From Methylobacterium sp. (GTDB lineage Bacteria > Pseudomonadota > Alphaproteobacteria > Rhizobiales > Beijerinckiaceae): a stretch of 64,000 bases of DNA. The notes beneath the pieces are model-generated. The model saw nothing but the letters and a program-made list of their open reading frames with translations. It was not told the DNA's origin and did no database searches. A program made the translations under genes and the position numbers. The stretch lies in contig JADCBP010000005.1 in the NCBI GenBank assembly GCA_020253445.1, forward strand, positions 248,001-312,000. The letters are read 5' to 3'. Of this stretch, positions 56,016 to 64,000 are shown piece by piece (position 1 is the stretch's first letter; every line of letters begins with the position of its first letter).

Positions 56016-56340
56016 GGAGCTGCCTGCTCAGCGCATCATGGATCGATCCTGCCCTTTGCGGTTTACCGGGCCGGTGTTGAGCCTGCAAGTCCGGCGCGCG
56101 GAAGTGTTCGACCTCGAGGCAGAACAGGCAATTCCAGAAATCTGCGCATGATCCGGCTGCCAGAGAACGGAAAAAACATGCGATTTCTGCTCAGGAACCA
56201 GCAAGCATATTGTCTTTTGCATTAATGCATGTGAAGGCAGGCTGATTTTTGCGCAGTTTTCACCGCTCGTTTACCGAAAAACTGCATCTTCTCCTCCCGC
56301 GAGGTTCCGAAATCGAACCATTCCGGCGTTGGGAGGCAGA
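56016..56340. promoter_or_regulatory. Divergent promoter region between hybrid kinase and Amt-MCP genes
   Basis: This 325-base region separates two divergent genes and should hold both promoters. A 12-base perfect palindrome, TGCATTAATGCA, lies at 56218-56229 in an AT-rich stretch about 110 bases before the Amt-MCP start. GGGAGGCAGA directly precedes ATG 56341 as ribosome-binding site. No sigma-54 site with correct spacing was found. Confidence 0.5.
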
Positions 56341-58779
56341 ATGCCCGTCCGTCTGTTCAGCCGTTTTGCGGTTTCAAGCTCAGCGCTCGTCGTTCTGGGT
56401 GCTTCCAGTGCTTTCGCCGCTGCTCCACCGGATCTCGCGAAACTCGCGGGCGATGTCGAGCAATTGCGCGCGCATCTGAACCATGTCTGGGTGATGACCG
56501 CTGCCGCCCTCGTGTTGCTGATGCAGGCCGGGTTTCTTCTGCTGGAAGCGGGCATGGTCCGCTCGAAGAACTCCATCAATGTGGCGCAGAAGAACGTCGC
56601 GGACTTCTTCGTCTCCGCTGCCTGCTTCGCCGTTTTCGGTTTCATGATCATGTTCGGCCCCACGGTCATGGGGCTGTTCGGGTCGCCGGGCACGCTCTGG
56701 GGCTATTCCGGCCTCGATGAATGGACCTATACCTTCTTCGTTTTTCAGGTGGCCTTTGCCGGCACGGCCGCGACGATCGTCTCCGGTGCCGTGGCCGAGC
56801 GCATGAGCTATGCGGCCTATATCGTGCTGGCGTCCGTCGTCGGCCTGCTGATCTATCCGGTTTTCGGCCATTGGGCCTGGGGCGCGGGCCTCGTGACGGA
56901 GAACAAGCCCTGGCTTGCCGCCAGCGGCTTCATCGATTTCGCCGGTTCCACCGTGGTGCATTCCGTCGGTGCATGGATCGCGCTGGCCGGCATCATCATC
57001 CTGGGACCGCGCATCGGCCGCTTCGATGCCAATGGCAGGGCCTTGCCGATCCATGGCCATTCGCATGTGCTGAGCGCCATGGGCGCCATGCTGCTCCTGG
57101 TGGGGTGGATCGGCTTCAATGCCGGCTCCACCGCAGTGGCCAGTGGCGCGGTGGGCAAGATCGCTGCGAACACGCTGCTGGGTGCTTCCTTCGGCGGCAT
57201 CGTCGCAATGCTGATCGGCCGCGCGAAGGATGGGACCTACCTGACCAATCGCCTCGTGAATGGCCTGCTCGCGGGACTTGTCGGCATCACCGCCGGTTGC
57301 GATGCCGTCGGTCCCAAGGGCGCCATCGCGATCGGCGCGATCTGCGGAGCATCGGTGGTCTTTGTCGAGGATTTCGTGCTCCACCGGATGAAGCTCGACG
57401 ATGTCGTCGGCGTGGTGGGCGTGCATGGCGTTTCGGGGGTGCTCGGCACGTTGCTGGTGCCCTTCTTCGCGATGCCCGAGAAGCTGAACGGGCTGACTGT
57501 GATGGGTTCATTTCTTGTTCAGGCGAAGGGGGCAGGCGCGGCCTTCCTCTGGGCCTTCGGGATGGGTCTCCTGACATTCTGGGTGATGAAGGTGACCATC
57601 GGCATCCGCCTTTCGGAAGAGGACGAGATGCGTGGCCTGAATGCCGCCGAGCACGGGGCCGCGATCGGCACGGGTGCCCTTCAACAGGAACTCTACCGCA
57701 TCACCCAGCTCGAGCGCGACCTCACCCGTCGTCTTGATGCGGCCTCGGGTGACGAAGCGGCGGAGATCGCCCAGATCATCAATCCGTTTCTGGATGAGTT
57801 TCAGCGCGTGCAGGCGGACATCGCCCGGCATGCGACCCGCATCAACAAGGCTTCCAGCGTGATCGGCGGGCTCTCCGACCAGTTCCTGCAGGATTCGAGC
57901 GCCGTTTCCTCCACCTCCGGCAAGATGGCGGTGGCCGCCGCCTCGCTCAGCGGGCGGGCCAGCGCGGCGGTTGGCCAGGCCAGCGGCCTGCGCGAGGGCG
58001 CCGAGCGCGTTTCCCTTGCCGCGCGGGACATGACCCTGCGTATCCAGGAACTCGCCGATCGCATGGGCCAGCTCTCCCTTTCGGTGAGCGACGTGGCCCA
58101 TGCCGCCCGCAACGGGCGCTCGGTCTCGCAAAGCGCCAATGCGGTGATCGGTGAATCTGAAAGCCAGATGGTGAACCTCGTCGCGGCCTCCAATCAGATC
58201 AACGAGATTGCCGAACTCATCGAGGGCATTGCCTCCAGCACCAACCTTCTCGCCCTCAATGCCACCATCGAGGCCGCGCGTGCGGGGGAGGCTGGCAAGG
58301 GTTTTGCCGTGGTCGCGTCCGAAGTGAAGGCGCTGGCAAACCAGACCCAGCGGGCCACAGCCGATGTGAAGGCCCGGGTGGCGGCGATGCGTGCCGGCAC
58401 CGAGCAGGCGACCCGAGGCTTCGCCATGCTCAGGGATGTGCTCGGCGACATCAACCGGACGATCGGCATCATCGCCGACACCGCGGAAGCGCAGGCCTCG
58501 CTTGCCCGCCACGTCAATGACGACGTGCAGGAAGTGGCCGGGAAGGTCGAGGTCGTGGCGCAATCCGTGGATCGGATGTCCGGCGAAGTCGGCTCGATCT
58601 CGAACTACATGAACGATGCGAACCAGGCCATTTCATCCGCCGCCAACGATGCAGAGGCCGTGAACCAGGTGGCGGCGAAGTCACTCGATTCCGCCGGAGC
58701 GCTGGATGACCGAGCGAAGGAACTGGGCTCGATTTCCGATGAGCTTCAGCGATCCGCGAGGCGCTTCAAGGTGGCGTGA
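56341..58779 (+). CDS. Ammonium transporter fused to a methyl-accepting chemotaxis signalling domain
   Basis: One 812-residue frame. A signal peptide (to about residue 27) precedes a full Amt/MEP channel (about 45-425) with the twin pore histidines H207 ([12 protein letters not shown]) and H362 ([13 protein letters not shown]), the [12 protein letters not shown] segment and the C-terminal AEHG signature. After a coiled linker, residues about 500-810 form an MCP cytoplasmic domain with the conserved tip [21 protein letters not shown] (in part) that binds CheA and CheW. No HAMP and no separate periplasmic sensor are present, so the channel itself is the likely ammonium sensor. The frame is intact and base use is uniform, so this is a real fusion, not an artefact of a missing stop. 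Confidence 0.93.
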   Translation: MPVRLFSRFAVSSSALVVLGASSAFAAAPPDLAKLAGDVEQLRAHLNHVWVMTAAALVLLMQAGFLLLEAGMVRSKNSINVAQKNVADFFVSAACFAVFGFMIMFGPTVMGLFGSPGTLWGYSGLDEWTYTFFVFQVAFAGTAATIVSGAVAERMSYAAYIVLASVVGLLIYPVFGHWAWGAGLVTENKPWLAASGFIDFAGSTVVHSVGAWIALAGIIILGPRIGRFDANGRALPIHGHSHVLSAMGAMLLLVGWIGFNAGSTAVASGAVGKIAANTLLGASFGGIVAMLIGRAKDGTYLTNRLVNGLLAGLVGITAGCDAVGPKGAIAIGAICGASVVFVEDFVLHRMKLDDVVGVVGVHGVSGVLGTLLVPFFAMPEKLNGLTVMGSFLVQAKGAGAAFLWAFGMGLLTFWVMKVTIGIRLSEEDEMRGLNAAEHGAAIGTGALQQELYRITQLERDLTRRLDAASGDEAAEIAQIINPFLDEFQRVQADIARHATRINKASSVIGGLSDQFLQDSSAVSSTSGKMAVAAASLSGRASAAVGQASGLREGAERVSLAARDMTLRIQELADRMGQLSLSVSDVAHAARNGRSVSQSANAVIGESESQMVNLVAASNQINEIAELIEGIASSTNLLALNATIEAARAGEAGKGFAVVASEVKALANQTQRATADVKARVAAMRAGTEQATRGFAMLRDVLGDINRTIGIIADTAEAQASLARHVNDDVQEVAGKVEVVAQSVDRMSGEVGSISNYMNDANQAISSAANDAEAVNQVAAKSLDSAGALDDRAKELGSISDELQRSARRFKVA

Positions 58780-59667
58780 GCGCGGGCGGCCCGGCTGAAA
58801 CTTCTCGCTCGGCCTGCTTGCGGAAACCCGGCAAGGCCGGGGTGCAGGAGAGCGAGCGGTTTTGCGAGCAACCTTGACTGTTTGCTCAAAGCCGGTCGTT
58901 CCGGCACTGCCCCAACTGCCTGCCCCAGGCACCTCTTCCATGGGCATCTTCCATGGACCTCTTCCTGACTGCCGCCTTCCGCCATCGGTTGATCCCGCAG
59001 GTTTGAGCGCAGCACCGTTGCGGACCTTATCGGGCGGCGCATGGCGCGCCTGAGCCGAGGCAGCAGAGGATGCCGTTCCGCGCGCTCCGGTCATCGACCT
59101 TCGGCACGCCATGCGCCGTTTTGGGATGACCGGGCCTGATCGCCTCCCACCCGAATTCCAGGAGGCGCGGCTGCCCGCTGCGAAGCTCCCGAAAAGGAGC
59201 CTCAACCACGATGGCCACGGGGCGCTTATCCGGCAGGGAGCGCCTCTCCGGAGCAGCGGGAGAGATCGACGCTGGCGGCCGAACGCAAACCTTGACGCGG
59301 GAGACTCCTCGACATTGAAGCAATAGAATCCAGCTGAAAACTCTCAATGAAAGACAAATAGACAAGAGTCGAGCGACGAGACTAGAAAATATAAAGCGTA
59401 AAATTTATAGCAAAAACAAAGCGAGACGTAATTATTTGGGAATATATAAATGTATATTTATTAATTATAAATTTTAATAGAAATTTTTTATTTATTTTTA
59501 TGCAGATTATGAGGTTGTGTTTATGTTCCGAGTGGGTGAATGCATTTTATTTGGCCCAAACAACAAGTGGAATGGATAGATTTAAGACTTGATTAAGGAT
59601 AAGAAGCGGGCTAACGGGTTGGGGTGCCGCTTGATGTCGGTTGCGTGGGGCTTGGAGGTAAAAGAAC
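58780..59667. other. Long intergenic region with an AT-rich leader before the RTX gene
   Basis: No supported gene is seen in this 888-base stretch; short openings on both strands have no recognisable product. From about 59340 to 59580 the DNA is extremely AT-rich, with long A/T runs, in sharp contrast with the genome. It lies directly upstream of the RTX gene and likely carries its promoter and perhaps an H-NS/MucR-type silencing region. Some of it may be residue of an acquired element. Confidence 0.6.
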
Positions 59668-60720
59668 ATGTTTTTTAATCGAATCTTTGGCAACGACGGC
59701 TCGAACAGGATTATCGGAACCGCCCGCAATGATATGATTTACGGTTATGGCGGAGACGACACCCTCGATGGCGGCGAGGGCAATGATGTGCTCTATGGCG
59801 GCGCTGGCAGCGATCTCCTTATGGGTGGCGCGGGCGACGACCAGCTGTCGGGCGGTGAAGGCGCCGACATGATGTATGGCGGCACTGGCAACGACACCTA
59901 TTTTGTTGATGATGTTGGCGATATGGTTGTTGAGCTTGGCGGGGAGGGCATAGACACGGTTGTGTCGACCTTCAGCTACACATTGGGTGCCAATCTCGAG
60001 GTCCTGCGTCTTTCTGGAACCGAAAATATCTTCGGCCGGGGCAATGAGCTGAACAATACAATCCACGGCAACTCGGGCAACAACAACCTCTACGGTGCTG
60101 AGGGGGACGACAGCATCAGCGGCTGGGATGGCAATGACATCATCGGCGGTGGCCCGGGAAATGACTGGCTTTCCGGCGGCAACGGCATCGACCTGCTGAC
60201 CTACAAGGTTGGCACGATGACCGGCGTGAACGTCGATCTGGCGGTCACCGCCCGGCAGGATACCGGCGGCGGCGGCAAAGATCTGGTTTTCGGCTTCGAA
60301 AATCTTGAGGGCACGTTCTTCAACGATCGTCTCTTCGGCGATAGCGGCGACAACAAGATTGCTGGACTCTCGGGCAATGACTACATCCGGGGCCGCGCGG
60401 GCAACGATGACATCACGGCAGGTGATGGGGCTGACACGGTTCGTCTCGAAGCGGCTGGGGCGGCGAATGGTGTGGATCGCATCCGCGGCTTCGAGTCGGG
60501 TGTGGACAAGCTTGAATTCAGCGCTGCCGAGTATCATTCCTCCGCCGGCTTCACGTCGGGCAAGGTAGCGGTTGGTGCCGGAGCGCAGTTCATTTTCGAC
60601 ACCCAGCTCGATACGCTTTCCTATGATGCGGATGGCGCGGGTGGTTCGGCTGCGGTTCTGATCGCCAACTTCGCGACGCTCTCTGCGGACATTCAGGCGA
60701 CGGACCTCGTCTTTGTCTGA
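59668..60720 (+). CDS. RTX-type calcium-binding protein, probable type I secretion substrate
   Basis: A 350-residue protein without an N-terminal signal peptide, made of glycine-rich nonapeptide repeats of the GGxGxDxL type ([49 protein letters not shown], then further blocks from 115 to 165 and 225 to 270). Such repeats fold as a parallel beta-roll on binding calcium outside the cell. The C terminus ([16 protein letters not shown]) resembles the uncleaved secretion signal of RTX proteins. No catalytic domain is visible, so it may be an adhesin or matrix/S-layer protein. The transporter and adaptor genes follow immediately, and a terminator lies after the stop. Confidence 0.88.
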   Translation: MFFNRIFGNDGSNRIIGTARNDMIYGYGGDDTLDGGEGNDVLYGGAGSDLLMGGAGDDQLSGGEGADMMYGGTGNDTYFVDDVGDMVVELGGEGIDTVVSTFSYTLGANLEVLRLSGTENIFGRGNELNNTIHGNSGNNNLYGAEGDDSISGWDGNDIIGGGPGNDWLSGGNGIDLLTYKVGTMTGVNVDLAVTARQDTGGGGKDLVFGFENLEGTFFNDRLFGDSGDNKIAGLSGNDYIRGRAGNDDITAGDGADTVRLEAAGAANGVDRIRGFESGVDKLEFSAAEYHSSAGFTSGKVAVGAGAQFIFDTQLDTLSYDADGAGGSAAVLIANFATLSADIQATDLVFV

Positions 60721-60744
60721 TCCTGATCCCTGCGGCGATTGTGG

Positions 60745-60773
60745 CGGGGCGCCTTGTGCGCCCCGTTTTTTTT
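60745..60773 (+). terminator. Rho-independent terminator after the RTX gene
   Basis: CGGGGCGC and GCGCCCCG form an 8-bp stem with a 5-base loop (CTTGT), directly followed by eight T residues. It would allow more RTX transcript than transporter transcript from one upstream promoter, or separate the two units. Confidence 0.88.
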
Positions 60774-60970
60774 ACGCTTTGCGCAGGGTGACCGGGCGCA
60801 TGAGGGCCGGGTGAAGTCTGATGCGCCATGCATTCCAACGGTGAATTCTCCCCCAAGAGGACCTGTCGTCACATCTTAAGAATGTTTTGATTTTTCGCTG
60901 CGGTGCGGCAGTGGACCTGTGCTAAGATTATTTTGCAGGCAATCATGCTTGCACCAGAGCAGCCATTCCG

Positions 60971-62728
60971 ATGACTTATTTTTCGCCCCTGGCACGCACG
61001 TTTCTCAAGGGTCATTCCAGTACGATTTCCTACATTGTCGGCCTTTCAGCCGCAGTGAACTTTCTCGCGCTGACTGGCGCGGTTTACATGATTCAGATCT
61101 ACGATCGCGTTCTCGTTTCAAAAAGCGGCGCGACCCTGGTCTATGTCACGCTGATCATGCTGGTTCTGTATGGTTTCTATTATTTGTTTGATCTTTATCG
61201 CTGCAATGTCATGTCGCTGGTTGGTCGCCAATTCGAGGAAACCTACACAGAGCAGGTGCTTGCGCGGACACTCTCCATGCAAGTCGAAAGTGCGCAGCGT
61301 GAGCGAAATTCCAACGCGATGCGTGATCTGGAAGAGGTCGGGCGGTTTATTTCAAGCAGCGCCCCGATCGCCGTGTTCGATCTGCCGTGGATTCCGATCT
61401 TCATCGTCGTTTGCTTTCTTTTCCATCCCATCATTGGCGCCGTTACATTATTGTTTCTATGCCTCGCAATCGCGCTGATGGTCATCGGCGAGCGCCAGAT
61501 CCGTGCGGCCTCGGACGGAGCAGCCGACGCCCTTCGATCGCGCGCCGTGGCGGTCGACACGGCGGTGCGCAATGCTGAAGCCATCGTCGCCATGGGAATC
61601 GGGCAGTCGATGCAACATCGCGTCCTGCGTTTCACGCGAAGCTATCTCAATGCGGCCTCGCCGATGGCTCGCAACATGATCCGTATCTCGGGCATGACAC
61701 GCACGATCCGGCTCATCATCCAGTCGCTCTTGCTGGGCATTGCCGCCTGGCTCGTGGTGATCGATCAGGCGACTCCGGGTGTCATGATCGCCTCTGCGGT
61801 CGTGGCTGGGCGGGCGCTGGCACCCATTGATGCCATTGTTGGCCGCTGGCGGCAATTCGTGCAGATGCAGGAATGCTGGCGGCGGCTGGAGAAACTCCTT
61901 CTGAACGACGCTCAGGGCTCCGACGTGGTGCAATTGCCCCCACCCACGCGGATCATCACGGTCGACGATGTTTCGGTGGGACCGCTCGGTTCGCCGAAAC
62001 CCTTGGTGCGGAATGTGACCTTTTCACTCCGGGCCGGCGATCGGCTCGGGATCATTGGCCCCAGCGGTTCGGGCAAGTCGACTCTGGTGCGTGCCATCAC
62101 GGATGTCTGGCGTCCCTGCAACGGTTCCGTGCGATTTGACGGCGCCGAACTTCGCCAGCATGCGCCGGAACAACGCGCCCGGATCATCGGCTATCTTCCT
62201 CAGGACGTGCAGTTGCTGCGCGGAACCGTTGCCGAGAATATCTGCCGCTTCGATCCTCATTCGACAGCGGCGGAGATGGTGGCGGCTGCGAAGGCGGCCG
62301 GCGCACATGAAATGATCCTTTCGCTGCCCAATGGGTACATGACGGATGTGGGCGAGAATGGTTCGAACATCTCGGGGGGGCAGCGACAGCGGATCGGCCT
62401 CGCGCGTGCTCTTTATGGAGATCCATTCCTCGTCATCCTCGATGAGCCGAACTCCAACCTCGATGCCAATGGCGAGAAGTCGCTCAACATGGCCATCCGG
62501 GGGGTCGCTGCGCGAGGTGGTATCGTGATCATCGTCGCGCACCGGCTGAGTGCCTTGAAGGATACCAACAAACTGCTCCTGCTGGTGGATGGACAGGTGC
62601 AAGCCTTCGGCACAAGCGACGAGGTGATGGGGCTTCTCTCCGGTGGCGTGAAGCCCGAAGCCAAGCCGCAAGTTTCGAATCTGCCACCGGAAAAAGGCGC
62701 TTCCACTCAGGATAAGCAATCCGCATGA
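60971..62728 (+). CDS. Type I secretion ABC transporter (PrsD/AprD-like)
   Basis: A 585-residue inner-membrane half-transporter: six membrane helices (about 20-310) and a C-terminal ATPase with Walker A GPSGSGKSTLV (about residue 365), Q-loop LPQDVQLL, signature SGGQRQRIGLARAL, Walker B FLVILDEPNSNLD and the switch histidine in IIVAHRLSAL. It lacks a C39 peptidase-like domain, as expected for the PrsD/AprD/LipB group that exports RTX proteins. The stop overlaps the adaptor start (ATGA). The outer-membrane TolC partner is not encoded here. Confidence 0.93.
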   Translation: MTYFSPLARTFLKGHSSTISYIVGLSAAVNFLALTGAVYMIQIYDRVLVSKSGATLVYVTLIMLVLYGFYYLFDLYRCNVMSLVGRQFEETYTEQVLARTLSMQVESAQRERNSNAMRDLEEVGRFISSSAPIAVFDLPWIPIFIVVCFLFHPIIGAVTLLFLCLAIALMVIGERQIRAASDGAADALRSRAVAVDTAVRNAEAIVAMGIGQSMQHRVLRFTRSYLNAASPMARNMIRISGMTRTIRLIIQSLLLGIAAWLVVIDQATPGVMIASAVVAGRALAPIDAIVGRWRQFVQMQECWRRLEKLLLNDAQGSDVVQLPPPTRIITVDDVSVGPLGSPKPLVRNVTFSLRAGDRLGIIGPSGSGKSTLVRAITDVWRPCNGSVRFDGAELRQHAPEQRARIIGYLPQDVQLLRGTVAENICRFDPHSTAAEMVAAAKAAGAHEMILSLPNGYMTDVGENGSNISGGQRQRIGLARALYGDPFLVILDEPNSNLDANGEKSLNMAIRGVAARGGIVIIVAHRLSALKDTNKLLLLVDGQVQAFGTSDEVMGLLSGGVKPEAKPQVSNLPPEKGASTQDKQSA

Positions 62729-64000
62729 ATCCGAACAAGCTGCTCCCCGGATCCGGGACCTCTTCTGACGACAGCAACACGTCTGCCGAGATCTCTCGCA
62801 TCAAGAAAAAATCAGCCCTGACAATGCTGTTCTTTTTCATGGTGTTTGGCGGCTGGTCTGTTCTTGCCTCGATTTCCGGCGCCGTTATCGCCAGCGGTTT
62901 CGTCGTTGTCGAGACCAGCGCGCGCAGCATCCAGCATCTCACGGGCGGCATCGTCGAGAGAATCCTCGTCACCGAAGGGGAGCGCGTCAAGGCGGGCAGC
63001 CTCCTGGTGAAGCTCAACGAAACGCAGATCCGGGCCCAGCTTCAGATTCAGGCGAACGAGGTCGACGAGTTGCTGATCCGGCAGGCGCGGCTGGATGCCG
63101 AGCAGCTCGGCACCTCGGAAGTGGTTCTGCCCGCGGCTCTGCTGCCTCGCGAAAACAGTCCTGCGATCAGGCGGTTGCTTGAACTCGAGCAGATCATCCT
63201 CGCCAGCCGCATTCGAGTCTATGAAGGACAGCGAGCGCAGCTTCGCGAGCGAATCGTCCAATCCGAGATGGAGGGGCGCGGCAATATCGAGCAGCTCGAA
63301 TCCCGGAAAAATCAGGCTGACTTGATCCAGAAGGAAATCACCGAACTGGCACCGCTTGTCGAACGCCAGCTGGTGCCACGCACCCGCATCCATGCCCTTC
63401 AGCGCGACGCAGCCCGCATTGCCGGCGAAATGGGGGCGATCGCGGGCGACATCGCGCGTGGACAGGCGCGGATCTCGGAGACGGAGCTGCAAATTCTGCA
63501 GTTGGAGCAAGTGCGGCGCAACGAGGTGACCCAGGAAGCGCGTGACACGGCAACGCGTCTTGCCAGCGCCACCGAGAAGAAGATCGCCTTGGAAGATCAG
63601 CTGAACCACATCGAGATTCGCAGTCCGGTTGATGGCCAGATCCTGCAACTCTCCGTCTTCACGGTCGGTGGCGTCGTGCGTGCCGGCGAAACGCTGATGC
63701 GGATTGTGCCGGATAATGAACGCCTTGAATTCGACGTGCGCATCCTGCCGCGTGACATCGATCAGGTGCATATCGGCCAGAAGGCCTCCATTCGCCTCTC
63801 TGCGGCGAACCAGCAGAGCACGACCACTTTGGAAGGGCATCTCTATACGGTTTCGCCGGATCTGATCCTCGAACCGGCAACGCAGTTGCGTTATTTCTCG
63901 GGAAGGGTGCGGCTGGCACCGAGCGAGGTCGGGCGGCCGGAAGCCGGTCGCCTCAAGCCGGGAATGCCGGTAGAGGTTTTCATCCGCACCGAGGAGCGGA
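62725..64000 (+). CDS. HlyD-family periplasmic adaptor (PrsE/AprE-like), C-terminus cut by the window
   Basis: The visible 425 residues form a membrane-fusion protein. A short cytoplasmic N terminus (MNPNKLLPGSGTSSDDSN) leads to one membrane helix (about 33-55), then a lipoyl-like half (GGIVERILVTEGERVKAGSLL), long coiled-coil hairpin (about 100-300), the second lipoyl half (IRSPVDGQILQLSVFTVGG) and the beta-barrel region. It bridges the ABC transporter to TolC. The frame is still open at the last base, so the final 10-30 residues are missing. Confidence 0.92.
   Translation, partial: MNPNKLLPGSGTSSDDSNTSAEISRIKKKSALTMLFFFMVFGGWSVLASISGAVIASGFVVVETSARSIQHLTGGIVERILVTEGERVKAGSLLVKLNETQIRAQLQIQANEVDELLIRQARLDAEQLGTSEVVLPAALLPRENSPAIRRLLELEQIILASRIRVYEGQRAQLRERIVQSEMEGRGNIEQLESRKNQADLIQKEITELAPLVERQLVPRTRIHALQRDAARIAGEMGAIAGDIARGQARISETELQILQLEQVRRNEVTQEARDTATRLASATEKKIALEDQLNHIEIRSPVDGQILQLSVFTVGGVVRAGETLMRIVPDNERLEFDVRILPRDIDQVHIGQKASIRLSAANQQSTTTLEGHLYTVSPDLILEPATQLRYFSGRVRLAPSEVGRPEAGRLKPGMPVEVFIRTEER

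Noticed and set aside
56231-56254. Sigma-54 promoter before the Amt-MCP gene
   Set aside because: GG and GC elements are present (GG at 56236, GC at 56251) but 13 rather than 10 bases lie between them, so it does not fit the -24/-12 spacing.
59027-59365. Possible minus-strand gene of 112 codons before the RTX gene
   Set aside because: Low-complexity Arg/Pro-rich product with no similarity I can see, and its start lies at the edge of the AT-rich stretch; not supported.

Overview
The window reads as one contiguous, high-GC chromosome segment of an alphaproteobacterium, almost certainly of the order Hyphomicrobiales (Rhizobiales). The support is gene content and order: a hisS-hisZ-hisG group, an AccD that has lost its zinc ribbon, a TsaE-kinase fusion, and the run ihfB-lapA-trpFBA-accD-folC / trxA-addA-addB-murU-tsaE-divL / ahcY-ptsH-EIIA-hprK-chvG-chvI / pckA, which I recall as a conserved rhizobial block. 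The genus cannot be fixed by eye.

Layout. 1-5530: histidine and tRNA-His genes (hisG, hisZ, hisS) on the minus strand, a small phosphonatase-cap-like protein, a class III aminotransferase and a RidA protein. 5730-8530: a TipF-like degenerate EAL protein, a HAD hydrolase and a stand-alone CheY. 8741-17909: ribF, ileS, lspA, a secreted protein, an M16 peptidase pair and sppA. 18039-25093: ihfB, a LapA-like protein, an ornithine cyclodeaminase homologue, trpF, trpB, an AT-rich orphan membrane gene, trpA, accD and folC. 25145-36887 (minus strand): trxA, addA, addB, a MurU-like gene, the tsaE-amgK fusion and a DivL-like pseudokinase. 37088-42562 (minus strand): ahcY, HPr, EIIA-Man, HprK, ChvG and ChvI, that is, the PTS regulatory branch with the envelope-stress two-component system. 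42771-45348: a HugZ-like protein and pckA.

From about 45.9 kb the window becomes accessory. It holds a polyisoprenyl-phosphate sugar transferase, a Wzy/WaaL-like membrane protein, an outer-membrane barrel and three tandem lipoprotein paralogues of a family I do not recognise. Next come a LysE exporter, a small membrane protein, a LuxR-type response regulator tail-to-tail with a hybrid histidine kinase, an ammonium transporter fused to a chemotaxis signalling domain, and a type I secretion unit (RTX substrate, ABC transporter, HlyD adaptor) that runs off the right end.

The observations I find most worth follow-up are: the lipoprotein triplet with its invariant C-terminal motif and inter-gene hairpins, beside surface-polysaccharide genes; the Amt-MCP fusion; the AT-rich membrane gene spliced between trpB and trpA with operon spacing; the DivL-like kinase with Phe at the phospho-acceptor site; a free-standing protein resembling the phosphonatase cap domain without its lysine; and an inverted repeat plus four 16-bp tandem repeats upstream of ahcY. 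No tRNA, rRNA, CRISPR array or complete insertion sequence was seen.
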